From assembly GCA_041584475.1 (NCBI GenBank), contig JBFHDX010000072.1, forward strand, positions 1 through 19,257: a stretch of DNA of 19,257 nucleotides, read 5' to 3'. The DNA is from JBFHDX01 sp041584475. GTDB taxonomy: Bacteria; Pseudomonadota; Alphaproteobacteria; UBA8366; JADFVY01. A program made the translations under genes and the position numbers. Below the pieces are notes generated by a model. That model made no database searches, was not told the DNA's origin, and was given only the letters and a program-made list of their open reading frames with translations. Within the stretch, counting starts at the first letter, position 1. Every line of letters begins with the position of its first letter. This document shows positions 6,988 through 14,736 of the stretch, piece by piece.

Positions 6988-7701
6988 TCAATACCCCCTG
7001 TCGGCCCGGCCGCCCGGCGGTCCGTCCGCGTCGAGAACGAGGTCGACCGCGTCGTCGGCGCCGCTCTCGTCGACCGGCTCGACCGTATCGCCCGTGTCCT
7101 CCTCCACGGCGTCCTCAGCGTCGTCGTCGCCAACATCGTCGGAACGCATCGCGATGGACGATACGCCGGGCCGGCGATCGAGCAGGCCGGCGGCTTTCAG
7201 CTCTTCGATTCCGGGAAGCGAATCGGTGCTGTCGAGGCCGAAATGATCGAGGAACGCCTCGGTCGTGCCCCAGGTCACCGGCCGTCCCGGAACGCGCCGC
7301 CGCCCACGCGGCTTGATCCAGCCGGCCTCGAGCAGCAGGTCGAGCGTGCCACGGCTGAGCGTGACACCCCTGATCTCCTCGATTTCGGCCCGCGTCACCG
7401 GCTGCTGGTAGGCAATGATCGCCAGCGTCTCGACCGCGGCCCGCGAGAGCTTGCGCGTCATGTCCTGCTCCGGCCGAAGAAACAGCCCGAGATCGGGCGC
7501 GGTCCGGAACACCCAGCCGCGCCCGCGACGGACGAGGTTGACGCCGCGCGCCGCGTACATCCCCTGCAGCTCCTCGACCAGCGACACGATGTCGGTGCCA
7601 CCCGGGAAGCGATCGGCGAGTTCGGCCGCGCCGATCGGCTCGGCGCTGGCAAAGAGCAGGGCTTCGAGGCGCCGCAGCAGGTCGAACCGGTCGTCGCTCA
7701 T
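6988..7701 (-). CDS. scpB: Segregation and condensation protein B
   Basis: The 237-residue protein works with ScpA and the SMC ATPase to condense and segregate the chromosome. Two winged-helix units are expected at about 5-80 and 83-180. The hallmark segment is LSRAAVETLAIIAYQQPVTR (85-104), followed by EIRGVTLSRGTLDLLLEAGWI. The ATG at 7701 is chosen because it overlaps the scpA stop in ATGA and gives the normal start MSDDRFDLLRRLEALLFAS. The open frame continues much further upstream, but only as a shadow of scpA. From about residue 187 an acidic tail rich in Asp and Glu, about 40 residues long, extends past the conserved part. Confidence 0.95.
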   Translation of the reverse strand: MSDDRFDLLRRLEALLFASAEPIGAAELADRFPGGTDIVSLVEELQGMYAARGVNLVRRGRGWVFRTAPDLGLFLRPEQDMTRKLSRAAVETLAIIAYQQPVTRAEIEEIRGVTLSRGTLDLLLEAGWIKPRGRRRVPGRPVTWGTTEAFLDHFGLDSTDSLPGIEELKAAGLLDRRPGVSSIAMRSDDVGDDDAEDAVEEDTGDTVEPVDESGADDAVDLVLDADGPPGGRADRGY

Positions 7702-8510
7702 CGGCTCACCCGGGACGTGCGAATGAAGAGCGGCGTGTAAGGTCGCTCCTGCATCACCTCGATGCGGCCGGCGCGAGCGAGCTCGAGCGTCGCGACGAAC
7801 GTCGACGCCACCGCCGAGCGCCACAGCAGGGCGTCGCCGATTCCCGCCGGCAGGAAGCGCCAGAGCGTCGTCCATTCGGGCACATTGCCGAACAGCCTGC
7901 GCAAGCGATTGACCGCATCCTCGATCGAGTAGAGGTCGGTCGGGGCGATGTGCAGGGTCGAGGCGGCCTGCCGCGAATGCTGCCGTGCATAGGCTTGCAG
8001 GAGGTCGTAGAGCGTAGCCTCGAAACGGGGTCGCGTGCGGATGTCGATCGGCTCGGGCGCGCCGCGGGCGAAGAAATCGCGGCCCAGTCTGGTCCGCTCC
8101 ATGAGCCGGGCGCCGGCCTCCTTCATCGCCTCCAGCCGCTGCAGCTGGAACGCCAGGATCGCTGCCATCTCGGCCCCGGTCGGCTCGTCGTCGCCCGGCG
8201 GCGGCGGCAGCAGGAGGCGCGACTTGAGATAGGCGAGCCACGCCGCCATGACGAGATAATCGGCGGCCAGTTCGAGCCGCAGCTGGCGCGCCCGCGAGAC
8301 GAAGGCGAGATACTGGTCGGCGAGGGCCAGGATCGAGATGCGCGTGAGATCGACCTTCTGGTCCCGTGCCAGCGTCAGCAGCACGTCGATCGGGCCCTCG
8401 AAGCCCTCGATGTCGAGCAGCAGCCGGTCCGCCCGCTCGTCGGCATAGGGCGGCCGCTCGCTCTCGAACGGCTCTTCCGCGCTGTGCTCTCTCTCGGTGC
8501 CGCCAGTCAT
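7698..8510 (-). CDS. scpA: Segregation and condensation protein A
   Basis: The 270-residue kleisin bridges the SMC head domains and binds ScpB. It has the diagnostic N-terminal segment FEGPIDVLLTLARDQKVDL, then ILALADQYLAF and AADYLVMAAWLAYLKSRLLLP, as in ScpA proteins. The C-terminal part should be the winged helix that contacts SMC. A charged leader of about 30 residues precedes the conserved part. The start is 9 nt after the M50 peptidase gene and the end overlaps scpB by 4 nt, so equimolar coupled synthesis with ScpB is likely. Confidence 0.95.
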   Translation of the reverse strand: MTGGTEREHSAEEPFESERPPYADERADRLLLDIEGFEGPIDVLLTLARDQKVDLTRISILALADQYLAFVSRARQLRLELAADYLVMAAWLAYLKSRLLLPPPPGDDEPTGAEMAAILAFQLQRLEAMKEAGARLMERTRLGRDFFARGAPEPIDIRTRPRFEATLYDLLQAYARQHSRQAASTLHIAPTDLYSIEDAVNRLRRLFGNVPEWTTLWRFLPAGIGDALLWRSAVASTFVATLELARAGRIEVMQERPYTPLFIRTSRVSR

Positions 8511-8519
8511 CGGCGAATC

Positions 8520-9203
8520 CTACGCCAGCCCCGCGAACAGGACGATCGCGCTCAACAGGAAGTCAACGGGCACCATGATGATCCACCGGAATATGTCGAG
8601 GTTGAGACCGACCGAGCGGCCGAGGAACGGCGCGAAGATGAAGATCGCGAGAATGATCAGCAGGCCGAACCGTTCGAGCCGGGCCAGCGGCATGGCCAGC
8701 GGGTCGGGCAGCAGCCCGACCGCGACGCGGCCGCCGTCGAGCGGCGGCAGCGGGATCATGTTGAAGACCGCGAGGATCAGGTTGATGATCAGCGCGTTCC
8801 GCAGATTGTGGGCCACCCACTGCGCCGCGACGTCCGGCAGCAGCGGTACCAGATGCAGCGACAGCGCCGCCACATAGGCCAGCAGCAGGTTGGTCAGGGG
8901 GCCGGCGGCGGCGACGAACACCATGTCGCGTCGGGGATTGCCGAGGCGCCTGAAATCCACGGGTACGGGCTTCGCCCAGCCGAACAGGATCGGTGCCCGC
9001 ATGAGCACCAGCATCGCCGGCAGGATCACCGTGCCGACCGGGTCGATGTGCCGCAGCGGGTTGAAGGTGACGCGCCCGAGTGCCTTCGCGGTCGGATCGC
9101 CGAGGCGCCAGGCGACCCAGCCATGGGCCGCCTCGTGAAAGGTGATGGCGATCAGGACCGGCAGGGTCCAGACCGACGCGATGTAAAGTATCTGCTCCAC
9201 CAT
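8520..9203 (-). CDS. Site-2 protease family (M50) membrane metallopeptidase
   Basis: The 227-residue polytopic membrane protein carries the zinc-binding HEAAH (23-27) in its first membrane segment. The second motif, NMIPLPPLDGGRV (148-160), includes Asp156 as the expected third metal ligand. GWAKPVPV and NP..D..FVAAAGPLTN (89-105) are also typical of the short, PDZ-less site-2 proteases. Five to six hydrophobic segments are visible. Family members cut substrates within the membrane. The substrate of this subgroup is not known to me. It sits 21 nt after nagZ and 9 nt before scpA, so it is clearly part of the same transcription unit. Confidence 0.92.
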   Translation of the reverse strand: MVEQILYIASVWTLPVLIAITFHEAAHGWVAWRLGDPTAKALGRVTFNPLRHIDPVGTVILPAMLVLMRAPILFGWAKPVPVDFRRLGNPRRDMVFVAAAGPLTNLLLAYVAALSLHLVPLLPDVAAQWVAHNLRNALIINLILAVFNMIPLPPLDGGRVAVGLLPDPLAMPLARLERFGLLIILAIFIFAPFLGRSVGLNLDIFRWIIMVPVDFLLSAIVLFAGLA

Positions 9204-9224
9204 CGGGCGTCACGTCACGGCGGC

Positions 9225-10253
9225 TCACGCGAGCGGGCCGGTGTCACCGAGCAGGTCTGCCAGCTCCGCGAGGGCCGCGCCACGGTCAAAGGGTGCCGGA
9301 CCGTGCACCATTTCAAGCGCGCGTGCAAGTCGCCGTTCAGCCGCCGGATCGAGCGGACGCACCGCCCCGGCGACCGCATCCATCTCGTCCGCATCGCCGT
9401 TGCAGTGCAACGCCACGTCGCATCCCGCGGCCAGGGCGGCGGCGGCCCGCTCGGCAATGCCGCCGCCGAGCGCCTGCATCGACAGGTCGTCGCTCAGCAG
9501 GAGTCCGTCGAACCCCATCCAGCCACGGATCACGTCGGCGATGACGGCGGACGACACGGTCGCCGCGTTGCGGTCGTCGATCGCCGTGAAGACGATGTGC
9601 GCGGTCATCCCGACGGGCATCTCTGCGAGCGCCCGGAACGGTGCGAAATCAGTTGCCTCGAGCGTGTCCAGGTCGGCCGTCACGCGGGGCAGCTCGAGGT
9701 GGCTGTCGGCAAGCGCGCGACCGTGACCGGGCATGTGCTTGATGACCGGCAGCACGCCGCCGGCCAGCAAGCCTTCGCAGCTTGCCCGGCCAAGGGCGGC
9801 AACGAGCGCCGGGTCCGCGCCGAACGCACGGTCGCCGATGACGTCGTGGGCGCCCGGGTGCGCGAGATCGAGTACCGGCAGGCAATCGACGGAAATGCCG
9901 AGCGCCGATACCTCGTCGGCGAGCAGTCGCGCATTCAGCCACGCGGCGCGGCTGGCGGCGGCGGAACCGTGCTCGGCGAGGGCGCCGATTCGCCCGGCCG
10001 CCGGCGCACGCCGCCAGTGCGGCGGGCGGAGACGCACGACGCGGCCGCCTTCCTGGTCGACCAGTACCGGCGCGTCGGGCCGGCCGACGGCGTCGCGCAG
10101 GTCGCGCACAAGCGCCGCCACCTGTTCGGGCGTGTCGACGTTACGCCGGAACAGGATGAAGCCGAGGGGATCGGCGTCGCGGAAGAAGCTGCGCTCGGCG
10201 TCGGACAGGTGCAGCCCCGAGCAGCCGAATACGGCCGCCAGCGCCGGCTTCAC
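9225..10253 (-). CDS. nagZ: Beta-N-acetylhexosaminidase NagZ (GH3)
   Basis: The roughly 342-residue cytoplasmic enzyme removes N-acetylglucosamine from anhydro-muropeptides during cell-wall recycling. Family signs are PLGFILFRRNVD (29-40), VLVDQEGGRVVRL (63-75), the loop KHMPGHGRALADSH (172-185), which supplies the His-Asp acid/base dyad, and LLSDDLSM (252-259), which holds the nucleophile, probably Asp255. The start is uncertain. GTG at 10253 gives the normal N-terminus just before the first strand (KPALAAVFGCSG). A TTG at 10268 is possible. An ATG at 10349 would overlap the preceding gene by 52 nt and add an Arg-rich leader, so I reject it. In many bacteria NagZ products feed AmpG/AmpR signalling, but no such genes are seen here. 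Confidence 0.93.
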   Translation of the reverse strand: MKPALAAVFGCSGLHLSDAERSFFRDADPLGFILFRRNVDTPEQVAALVRDLRDAVGRPDAPVLVDQEGGRVVRLRPPHWRRAPAAGRIGALAEHGSAAASRAAWLNARLLADEVSALGISVDCLPVLDLAHPGAHDVIGDRAFGADPALVAALGRASCEGLLAGGVLPVIKHMPGHGRALADSHLELPRVTADLDTLEATDFAPFRALAEMPVGMTAHIVFTAIDDRNAATVSSAVIADVIRGWMGFDGLLLSDDLSMQALGGGIAERAAAALAAGCDVALHCNGDADEMDAVAGAVRPLDPAAERRLARALEMVHGPAPFDRGAALAELADLLGDTGPLA

Positions 10254-10297
10254 GGCCGCGGACGCCAAGTCGTGACGGGCTCCGCTGCGGCGCCGGC

Positions 10298-11251
10298 TCA
10301 GGGCCGGACCACGATGCAGTCCTGTCCGCGAGCCTTGAGTTTGCGGCACAGCGAGTCGGCGGAGTCGCGGCTCTGGAACGGTCCCGCCTGGACGCGATAG
10401 AACGTTCCCTTGTCGGCCAGTACGGCACGCTGCACGGTCAGCGACAGCTGCGACAGCAGGTCGGGATAGCGTGCGACCTGCTCCTTCCAGGCGAGCTCGG
10501 CCTGATTCTGCGTTTTCAGCGACGCCACCTGCACGCGGTAGACGCCGGCCATGGTCCGCATCTGCGAGGTCGTCGCGATCGCGGAACCGGACGCCGGCGG
10601 TTTGCCCGGCTGCTGCAGGATGCCGCCGGACGGCGTCTGCGTCGTGGCCCTTCCAGGCGGCGGCGCGGACATCTGCGGCTGATCCGGAACGGCGGGCGGC
10701 ACGACCGCCGCGACATCGGTCCCGGGCGTCGCGGGCGCGGCCGGCGCCGCGTCGGAGGGTTTCGGCGCGACCGCGGGAGCGGTTCCCGGCTTCGGCGTGC
10801 CCGGTGGCGCTTCCGGCGCCGGCGTCTGCGGCACCGTGGGCAGCGCGACGTCGGTTTCCGGCTGCGGCGGCGGTGGCGGCGGCGGGGCTTCCGCTGCCGG
10901 CGGCGTCTGCGGGGTCTCGGGCGGTGGCAGCAGGTTTTCCACCTTCTCGTCGCCCGTTCCCTGGTTCATCTGGTTGTAGACCAGCTTGTCCTGATCCGGA
11001 ATTTCCATGCCGCCCGGGTTTTCCGGCTCGATCTTGACGGTCTGTTCGGGCGCCAGCGTCGGCGCCGGCGCCACGGCGACCTGCTCGTCGTCGCCGCCGC
11101 TGTAGGCGATCAGCACGACGATCGCAAAGACGACCAGCGCCCCCACCGCGAGGATGATCGGCAGGAAACGCATGATCTGCTGCCGGCGGTCGTCGCCGCC
11201 TTCGAGCGCCTCCAGTTCCTCTTCCAGCGTGTCGATGTCGTCAACTGCCAT
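10298..11251 (-). CDS. SPOR-domain protein, single-pass membrane
   Basis: The 317-residue bitopic protein has a short acidic cytoplasmic N-terminus (1-27), one membrane span at about 28-50 (RFLPIILAVGALVVFAIVVL), a long periplasmic linker of about 180 residues rich in Pro and Ala, and a C-terminal SPOR domain (about 237-315). The SPOR part shows YRVQVASLKTQNQAELAW and, in the second half, FYRVQAGPFQSRDSADSLC. SPOR domains bind septal glycan strands lacking stem peptides, so a division-site role similar to FtsN/DedD is likely. The ATG at 11251 shares a base with the argS stop (TGATG). The linker includes seven consecutive prolines at 123-129. An argS-SPOR-nagZ order is common in alphaproteobacteria. 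Confidence 0.92.
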   Translation of the reverse strand: MAVDDIDTLEEELEALEGGDDRRQQIMRFLPIILAVGALVVFAIVVLIAYSGGDDEQVAVAPAPTLAPEQTVKIEPENPGGMEIPDQDKLVYNQMNQGTGDEKVENLLPPPETPQTPPAAEAPPPPPPPQPETDVALPTVPQTPAPEAPPGTPKPGTAPAVAPKPSDAAPAAPATPGTDVAAVVPPAVPDQPQMSAPPPGRATTQTPSGGILQQPGKPPASGSAIATTSQMRTMAGVYRVQVASLKTQNQAELAWKEQVARYPDLLSQLSLTVQRAVLADKGTFYRVQAGPFQSRDSADSLCRKLKARGQDCIVVRP

Positions 11252-13005
11252 CAGCGCATCTCCTCGACCGGCTCGATGCCGAATATTCCAAGCCCGCAGC
11301 CGATCACGGTCTCGACGCCGCGGACCAGGGCGATCCGCGCCATCGTCAGTTCCTCGTTGTCCTCGATAACGACTCGCAGGGCCGGTTGCTCCTTGCCCTT
11401 GGTCCACCATCCGTGGAACAGCGATGCCAGATCATACAGGAAAAAAGCAATCCTGTGCGGTTCATGGGCCTCGGCCGCAGCCTCGACCTGCCGCGGCCAG
11501 CTTGCAATCATCCTGATCAGAGCAAGCTCGGCCTCGTGCGTCAAGCAAGATATTGGGGCTTCCGCCAACGCGACCCCCGACATATCGCGGTCGGGGAAGG
11601 TCGTCGCCGCTTCCCGCCGCACCGAATGGCAGCGCGCGCTGGCGTACTGCACATACCACACCGGATTGTCGCGCGACGCCTCGGTCACCGCCTTCAGATC
11701 GAAGTCGAGCGGCGCGTCGTTGCGGCGCGTCAGCATGATAAAGCGGACGACGTCGGGGCCGACCTCGTCGACGAGGTCGCGCAGCGTGACGAACGTGCCC
11801 GCCCGTTTCGACATCTTGATCTGCTCGCCGCTGTCGAGCAGCTTGACGATCTGGCAGATCTTGACGTCGAGCGCCGCATGCCCGTCGCTGATCGCCTTGA
11901 CCGCCGCCTGCATGCGCTTGACGTAGCCGCCGTGGTCGGCGCCCCAGACGTCGATGAGGTCGGCGAACCCGCGCCGGATCTTGTCGAGATGGTTGACGAT
12001 GTCCGAGGCGAAGTAGGTCCAGCTGCCGTCCGACTTCTTCAGCGGCCGGTCGACGTCGTCGCCGAACTGTGTCGCCCGGAACAAGGTCTGGGGCCGCGGC
12101 TCCCAGTCCTCGGGCACCCTGCCCTTCGGCGGCTCGAGCGTGCCGGTATAGATCAGTCCGCGCCGCTCCAGCTCGGCCAGCACCTCGTCGACGCGCCCCG
12201 ATTCGACAAGCCGGCGTTCGGAGGTGAAGACGTCGTGCCGCACGCCGAGCGCCTCCAGATCCTTGCGGATCAGCGCCATCATCGCCTCGACCACGAAGTC
12301 GCGAACCGCATCGAGCCAGTCGGACTCCGGCGTGCCGAGCCATTTTTCGCCGTCGCGGTCGGCGAGCGCACGGCCGACGGGCTTGAGGTACTCGCCGGGA
12401 TAGAGCCCCTCGGGGATCTCGCCGATGTCCTCGCCCAGCGCCTCGCGGTAGCGCAGATGGGCCGACCGTGCCAGCGTATCGACCTGGGCGCCCGCGTCGT
12501 TGACGTAGTATTCGCGCGTCACGTCGTAGCCGGCCGTCGCGAGCAGCGAGGCGAGCACGTCGCCGACCACCGCGCCGCGGGCGTGACCGATATGCAGCGG
12601 GCCGGTCGGGTTGGCGGAGACATACTCCACGTTGACGCGGCGGCCGCCGCCGATCGCCGAGCCGCCGTAGGCCGGACCGGCGCGCAGGGCGGCCGCGAGG
12701 CAGGCGTGCCAGACCGCATCCGAGAGGCGGATGTTGATGAAGCCGGGCCCGGCGATATCGACCGCGCTGACGCCCTCGACCGTCGCCAGCCGCGTCGCCA
12801 GCCGCTCGGCCAGGTCGCGCGGCTTGACGCCGGCCGGCCCGGCCAGCACCATCGCCGCATTGGTGGCGAGGTCGCCGTGCGCCGGATCGCGCGGCGCCTC
12901 GACCGTAAGGCGGCCCGTGTCGAGCCCTGCCGGCAGCTCGCCGGCGCCGGACAAATCATCAACGATAGTTTCAATATATTCCTGGTATTTCTTGAATATA
13001 TTCAT
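11251..13005 (-). CDS. argS: Arginyl-tRNA synthetase
   Basis: The 584-residue class I synthetase charges tRNA-Arg. Residues 1-110 form the N-terminal tRNA D-loop binding region. VSANPTGPLHIGHARG (129-144) holds the HIGH box (138-141). IKMSKRAGTFVTL (396-408) is the KMSKS-like loop, with Arg replacing the last Ser. From about 450 the helical anticodon-binding (DALR-type) domain follows. The ATG at 13005 gives the normal N-terminus MNIFKKYQEYIETI. Codons further upstream only read through dgt. The start overlaps the dgt stop in ATGA, with GGGGA just ahead. The first 19 codons are unusually AT-rich for this genome. The end overlaps the SPOR gene by one base. Confidence 0.96.
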   Translation of the reverse strand: MNIFKKYQEYIETIVDDLSGAGELPAGLDTGRLTVEAPRDPAHGDLATNAAMVLAGPAGVKPRDLAERLATRLATVEGVSAVDIAGPGFINIRLSDAVWHACLAAALRAGPAYGGSAIGGGRRVNVEYVSANPTGPLHIGHARGAVVGDVLASLLATAGYDVTREYYVNDAGAQVDTLARSAHLRYREALGEDIGEIPEGLYPGEYLKPVGRALADRDGEKWLGTPESDWLDAVRDFVVEAMMALIRKDLEALGVRHDVFTSERRLVESGRVDEVLAELERRGLIYTGTLEPPKGRVPEDWEPRPQTLFRATQFGDDVDRPLKKSDGSWTYFASDIVNHLDKIRRGFADLIDVWGADHGGYVKRMQAAVKAISDGHAALDVKICQIVKLLDSGEQIKMSKRAGTFVTLRDLVDEVGPDVVRFIMLTRRNDAPLDFDLKAVTEASRDNPVWYVQYASARCHSVRREAATTFPDRDMSGVALAEAPISCLTHEAELALIRMIASWPRQVEAAAEAHEPHRIAFFLYDLASLFHGWWTKGKEQPALRVVIEDNEELTMARIALVRGVETVIGCGLGIFGIEPVEEMR

Positions 13006-14183
13006 TTTTCCCCATGCCCGCCCTGTGCCAACCGGGCGTGCAGATCGCTCGCGTAGCGGTCGGTCATGCCGGCGATGTAGTCGGCCACGAGACGGGCGCG
13101 GCCGGCCTCGCCGACGCCCTCCGCCGTCTGCCGCCATTCGACCGGCAGCGCCGCGATGTCGGCGACCAGCCAGCCGAACAGATCCTCAACGATGCGGCTT
13201 GCCTCCGCCGCCTCGCGCGCAACCGCGTCGTTCCGGTACATGTTGCCGAACAGGAATCGCTTCAGGGCGCGGTCCTTTTCGCGCATCGCCCCGGAAAAGG
13301 CAACAACCGGCTGCCCGAGGCCCCTGATATCGCGGACGTCACGGGGACGCGCCGCCGCGAGGCGCCGCGTCGTCTCCTCCATCACGTCCTCGATCATGCC
13401 GCCGATCAGGCGGCGCACCGATTCGTGCACGATCCGGCTGCGTTCGAGGCCCGGATAGCGGTCGCCGACATCGCGGAACACCGCGGCGACGTGCGGTACG
13501 GCCTCGAGATCGGCGATCGCAAACAGTCCGGCGCGCAGCCCGTCGTCGAGGTCGTGGTGGTCGTAGGCGATGTCGTCGGCGAGCGCCGCGACCTGCGCCT
13601 CGGGGCCGGGCCAGCTGGCCAGTTCGAGGTCCCAGCGCCGGTCGATCTCGGCGATCGTCGGCGGCAATGCGGCCGCCTGCGGATTGCCCTCCCCGACCAG
13701 CGGGCCGTTGTGCTTGACCAAACCTTCGACCGTCTCCCAGGTCGGGTTCAGGCCGTCGAACGCGGCGTAACGCTGTTCGAGCCGGGTCAGCACGCGAAGC
13801 GTCTGCTCGTTGTGGTCGAACCCGCCCCACGGGCGCATCATAGCGTCGAGCGCCTCCTCGCCGGCATGGCCGAAGGGCGGATGGCCGAGGTCGTGCGCCA
13901 GCGCCAGACACTCGGCGAGATCCTCGTCGAGCCGCAGGCGCCGCGCGATCGAGCGGGCGATCTGCGAAACCTCGAGGCTGTGCGTCAGGCGCGTGCGGAA
14001 GTGATCGCCCTCGGGCGACACGAAGACCTGCGTCTTGTGCTTGAGGCGGCGGAACGCGGTGCAGTGGATGATGCGGTCACGGTCGTGCTGGAACGGCGTC
14101 CGGGTGCCGTCCTCCGGTTCGGGATGCAGCCGGCCGCGGCTGTCCTGCCAGCGCGTCGCGAAAGGCGCAATCCTGTCGCTCAT
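13002..14183 (-). CDS. dgt: Deoxyguanosinetriphosphate triphosphohydrolase-like protein (HD domain)
   Basis: The 393-residue HD-superfamily enzyme is expected to hydrolyse dNTPs to deoxynucleosides and triphosphate. Metal ligands are visible: His68 in TRLTHSLEV, His97-Asp98 in LAHDLGHPPFGH (95-106), and the distal Asp203/Asp204 in LADDIAYDHHDLDDG. The N-terminus HDRDRIIHCTAFRRLKHKTQVF (33-54) is characteristic of the dGTPase-like type found next to argS in alphaproteobacteria. The ATG at 14183 is chosen because codons beyond it run antisense through the divergent erpA gene. Substrate range in this subgroup is usually inferred, not measured. Its stop overlaps the argS start. It is the first gene of the long minus-strand run. 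Confidence 0.95.
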   Translation of the reverse strand: MSDRIAPFATRWQDSRGRLHPEPEDGTRTPFQHDRDRIIHCTAFRRLKHKTQVFVSPEGDHFRTRLTHSLEVSQIARSIARRLRLDEDLAECLALAHDLGHPPFGHAGEEALDAMMRPWGGFDHNEQTLRVLTRLEQRYAAFDGLNPTWETVEGLVKHNGPLVGEGNPQAAALPPTIAEIDRRWDLELASWPGPEAQVAALADDIAYDHHDLDDGLRAGLFAIADLEAVPHVAAVFRDVGDRYPGLERSRIVHESVRRLIGGMIEDVMEETTRRLAAARPRDVRDIRGLGQPVVAFSGAMREKDRALKRFLFGNMYRNDAVAREAAEASRIVEDLFGWLVADIAALPVEWRQTAEGVGEAGRARLVADYIAGMTDRYASDLHARLAQGGHGEK

Positions 14184-14213
14184 GGCCCGACTGTATCGGT
14201 CCCGGGCAGGCAA

Positions 14214-14225
14214 AATGCAAGCATT
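14214..14225. promoter_or_regulatory. Hyphenated palindrome, possible operator
   Basis: The sequence AATGC-AA-GCATT is an inverted repeat with 5-bp arms and a 2-bp centre. It lies 8 bases before the TTGACA element of the erpA promoter and 31 bases before the dgt start, inside the divergent intergenic region. The position suits a regulator site, but so short a repeat can occur by chance. Confidence 0.3.
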
Positions 14226-14233
14226 CACCCGGA

Positions 14234-14263
14234 TTGACAGTGTCCGCGGGCTCCCTACATAAA
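14234..14263 (+). promoter_or_regulatory. Predicted promoter of erpA
   Basis: A perfect TTGACA -35 (14234-14239) is followed after 18 bases by CATAAA (14258-14263), 4 of 6 to the -10 consensus. Transcription would begin near 14270 and leave about 30 bases before the erpA ATG. This argues against the TTG at 14272 as the start. Confidence 0.6.
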
Positions 14264-14298
14264 GATGGCAATTGCAGGCGGATGGATCCAAGCAACGC

Positions 14299-14664
14299 AT
14301 GAGCGATATTTTCGCAAGCCCGCGAGACGCCGCAGAACGGTCCGTGACAGTGACCGACAGCGCCGTGCGGCGGATCGAGCAGCTGATCGAGCAGGAGGCC
14401 GGCGACGGCCTGTTTCTGCGCATCGCCGTGTCCGGCGGCGGTTGCTCGGGGTTCCAGTACGGCTTCACTTTCGACGACGAGGTACGCGACGACGATCGCG
14501 TCTTCGAGCAGGACGGCGTCAGGGTCGTGGTCGACGAAGTCTCGCTCGATTTGCTGGCCGGCGCCGAGGTCGATTTCGTCGAGGATCTCATCGGCGCTTC
14601 GTTCCAGATCCGCAATCCCAACGCGACCGCGTCGTGCGGCTGCGGCAGTTCGTTTTCGGCCTGA
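14299..14664 (+). CDS. erpA: Iron-sulfur cluster insertion protein, ErpA/IscA (HesB) family
   Basis: The 121-residue A-type carrier transfers Fe-S clusters to apoproteins. The three conserved cysteines are present: Cys49 in VSGGGCSGFQYGF, and Cys113 and Cys115 in SCGCGSSF at the C-terminus. The core SVTVTDSAVRRIEQLI and VVVDEVSLDLL are typical of the family. The ATG at 14299 is chosen over a TTG at 14272, because the predicted promoter would start transcription almost on that TTG. The gene is divergent from dgt, and a divergent dgt/erpA pair followed by xth is familiar in alphaproteobacteria. ErpA fits that context better than IscA or SufA, since no isc or suf genes are nearby. Confidence 0.92.
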   Translation: MSDIFASPRDAAERSVTVTDSAVRRIEQLIEQEAGDGLFLRIAVSGGGCSGFQYGFTFDDEVRDDDRVFEQDGVRVVVDEVSLDLLAGAEVDFVEDLIGASFQIRNPNATASCGCGSSFSA

Positions 14665-14698
14665 CCGACGCATCCTCGCCGTGCTAGGAATCGGGGCT

Positions 14699-14710
14699 CG
14701 CCGCGCGGCG
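14699..14710. repeat. Perfect GC palindrome between erpA and xth
   Basis: CGCCGCGCGGCG is a perfect 12-base palindrome 35 nt after the erpA stop. The stem extends through GGC/GCC with one mismatch. It could form a hairpin that ends or stabilises the erpA transcript, but no T-run follows. Confidence 0.35.
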
Positions 14711-14736
14711 GGCCTTGCTGATTCCGGGGGCACGGC

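Noticed and set aside
6954..7136. N-terminal extension of the ABC ATPase into scpB
   Set aside because: The added 61 residues are Arg/Thr-rich and only mirror the scpB frame. The ATG at 6953 gives a normal leader.
10254..10349. ATG-started longer NagZ
   Set aside because: It would overlap the SPOR gene by 52 nt and add an Arg-rich leader unlike a signal peptide or a NagZ N-terminus.
7950..10400. Plus-strand open frame of 816 codons opposite scpA, the M50 peptidase and nagZ
   Set aside because: Antisense shadow of three conserved genes. The product is Arg/Gln/Asp-rich with no family motif.
10797..10979. Glycine-rich plus-strand frame
   Set aside because: It is the complement of the proline-rich linker of the SPOR protein (CCG/CCC read as CGG/GGG).
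11386..13056. Plus-strand open frame of 556 codons opposite argS
   Set aside because: Antisense shadow of a complete argS with HIGH and KMSK motifs.
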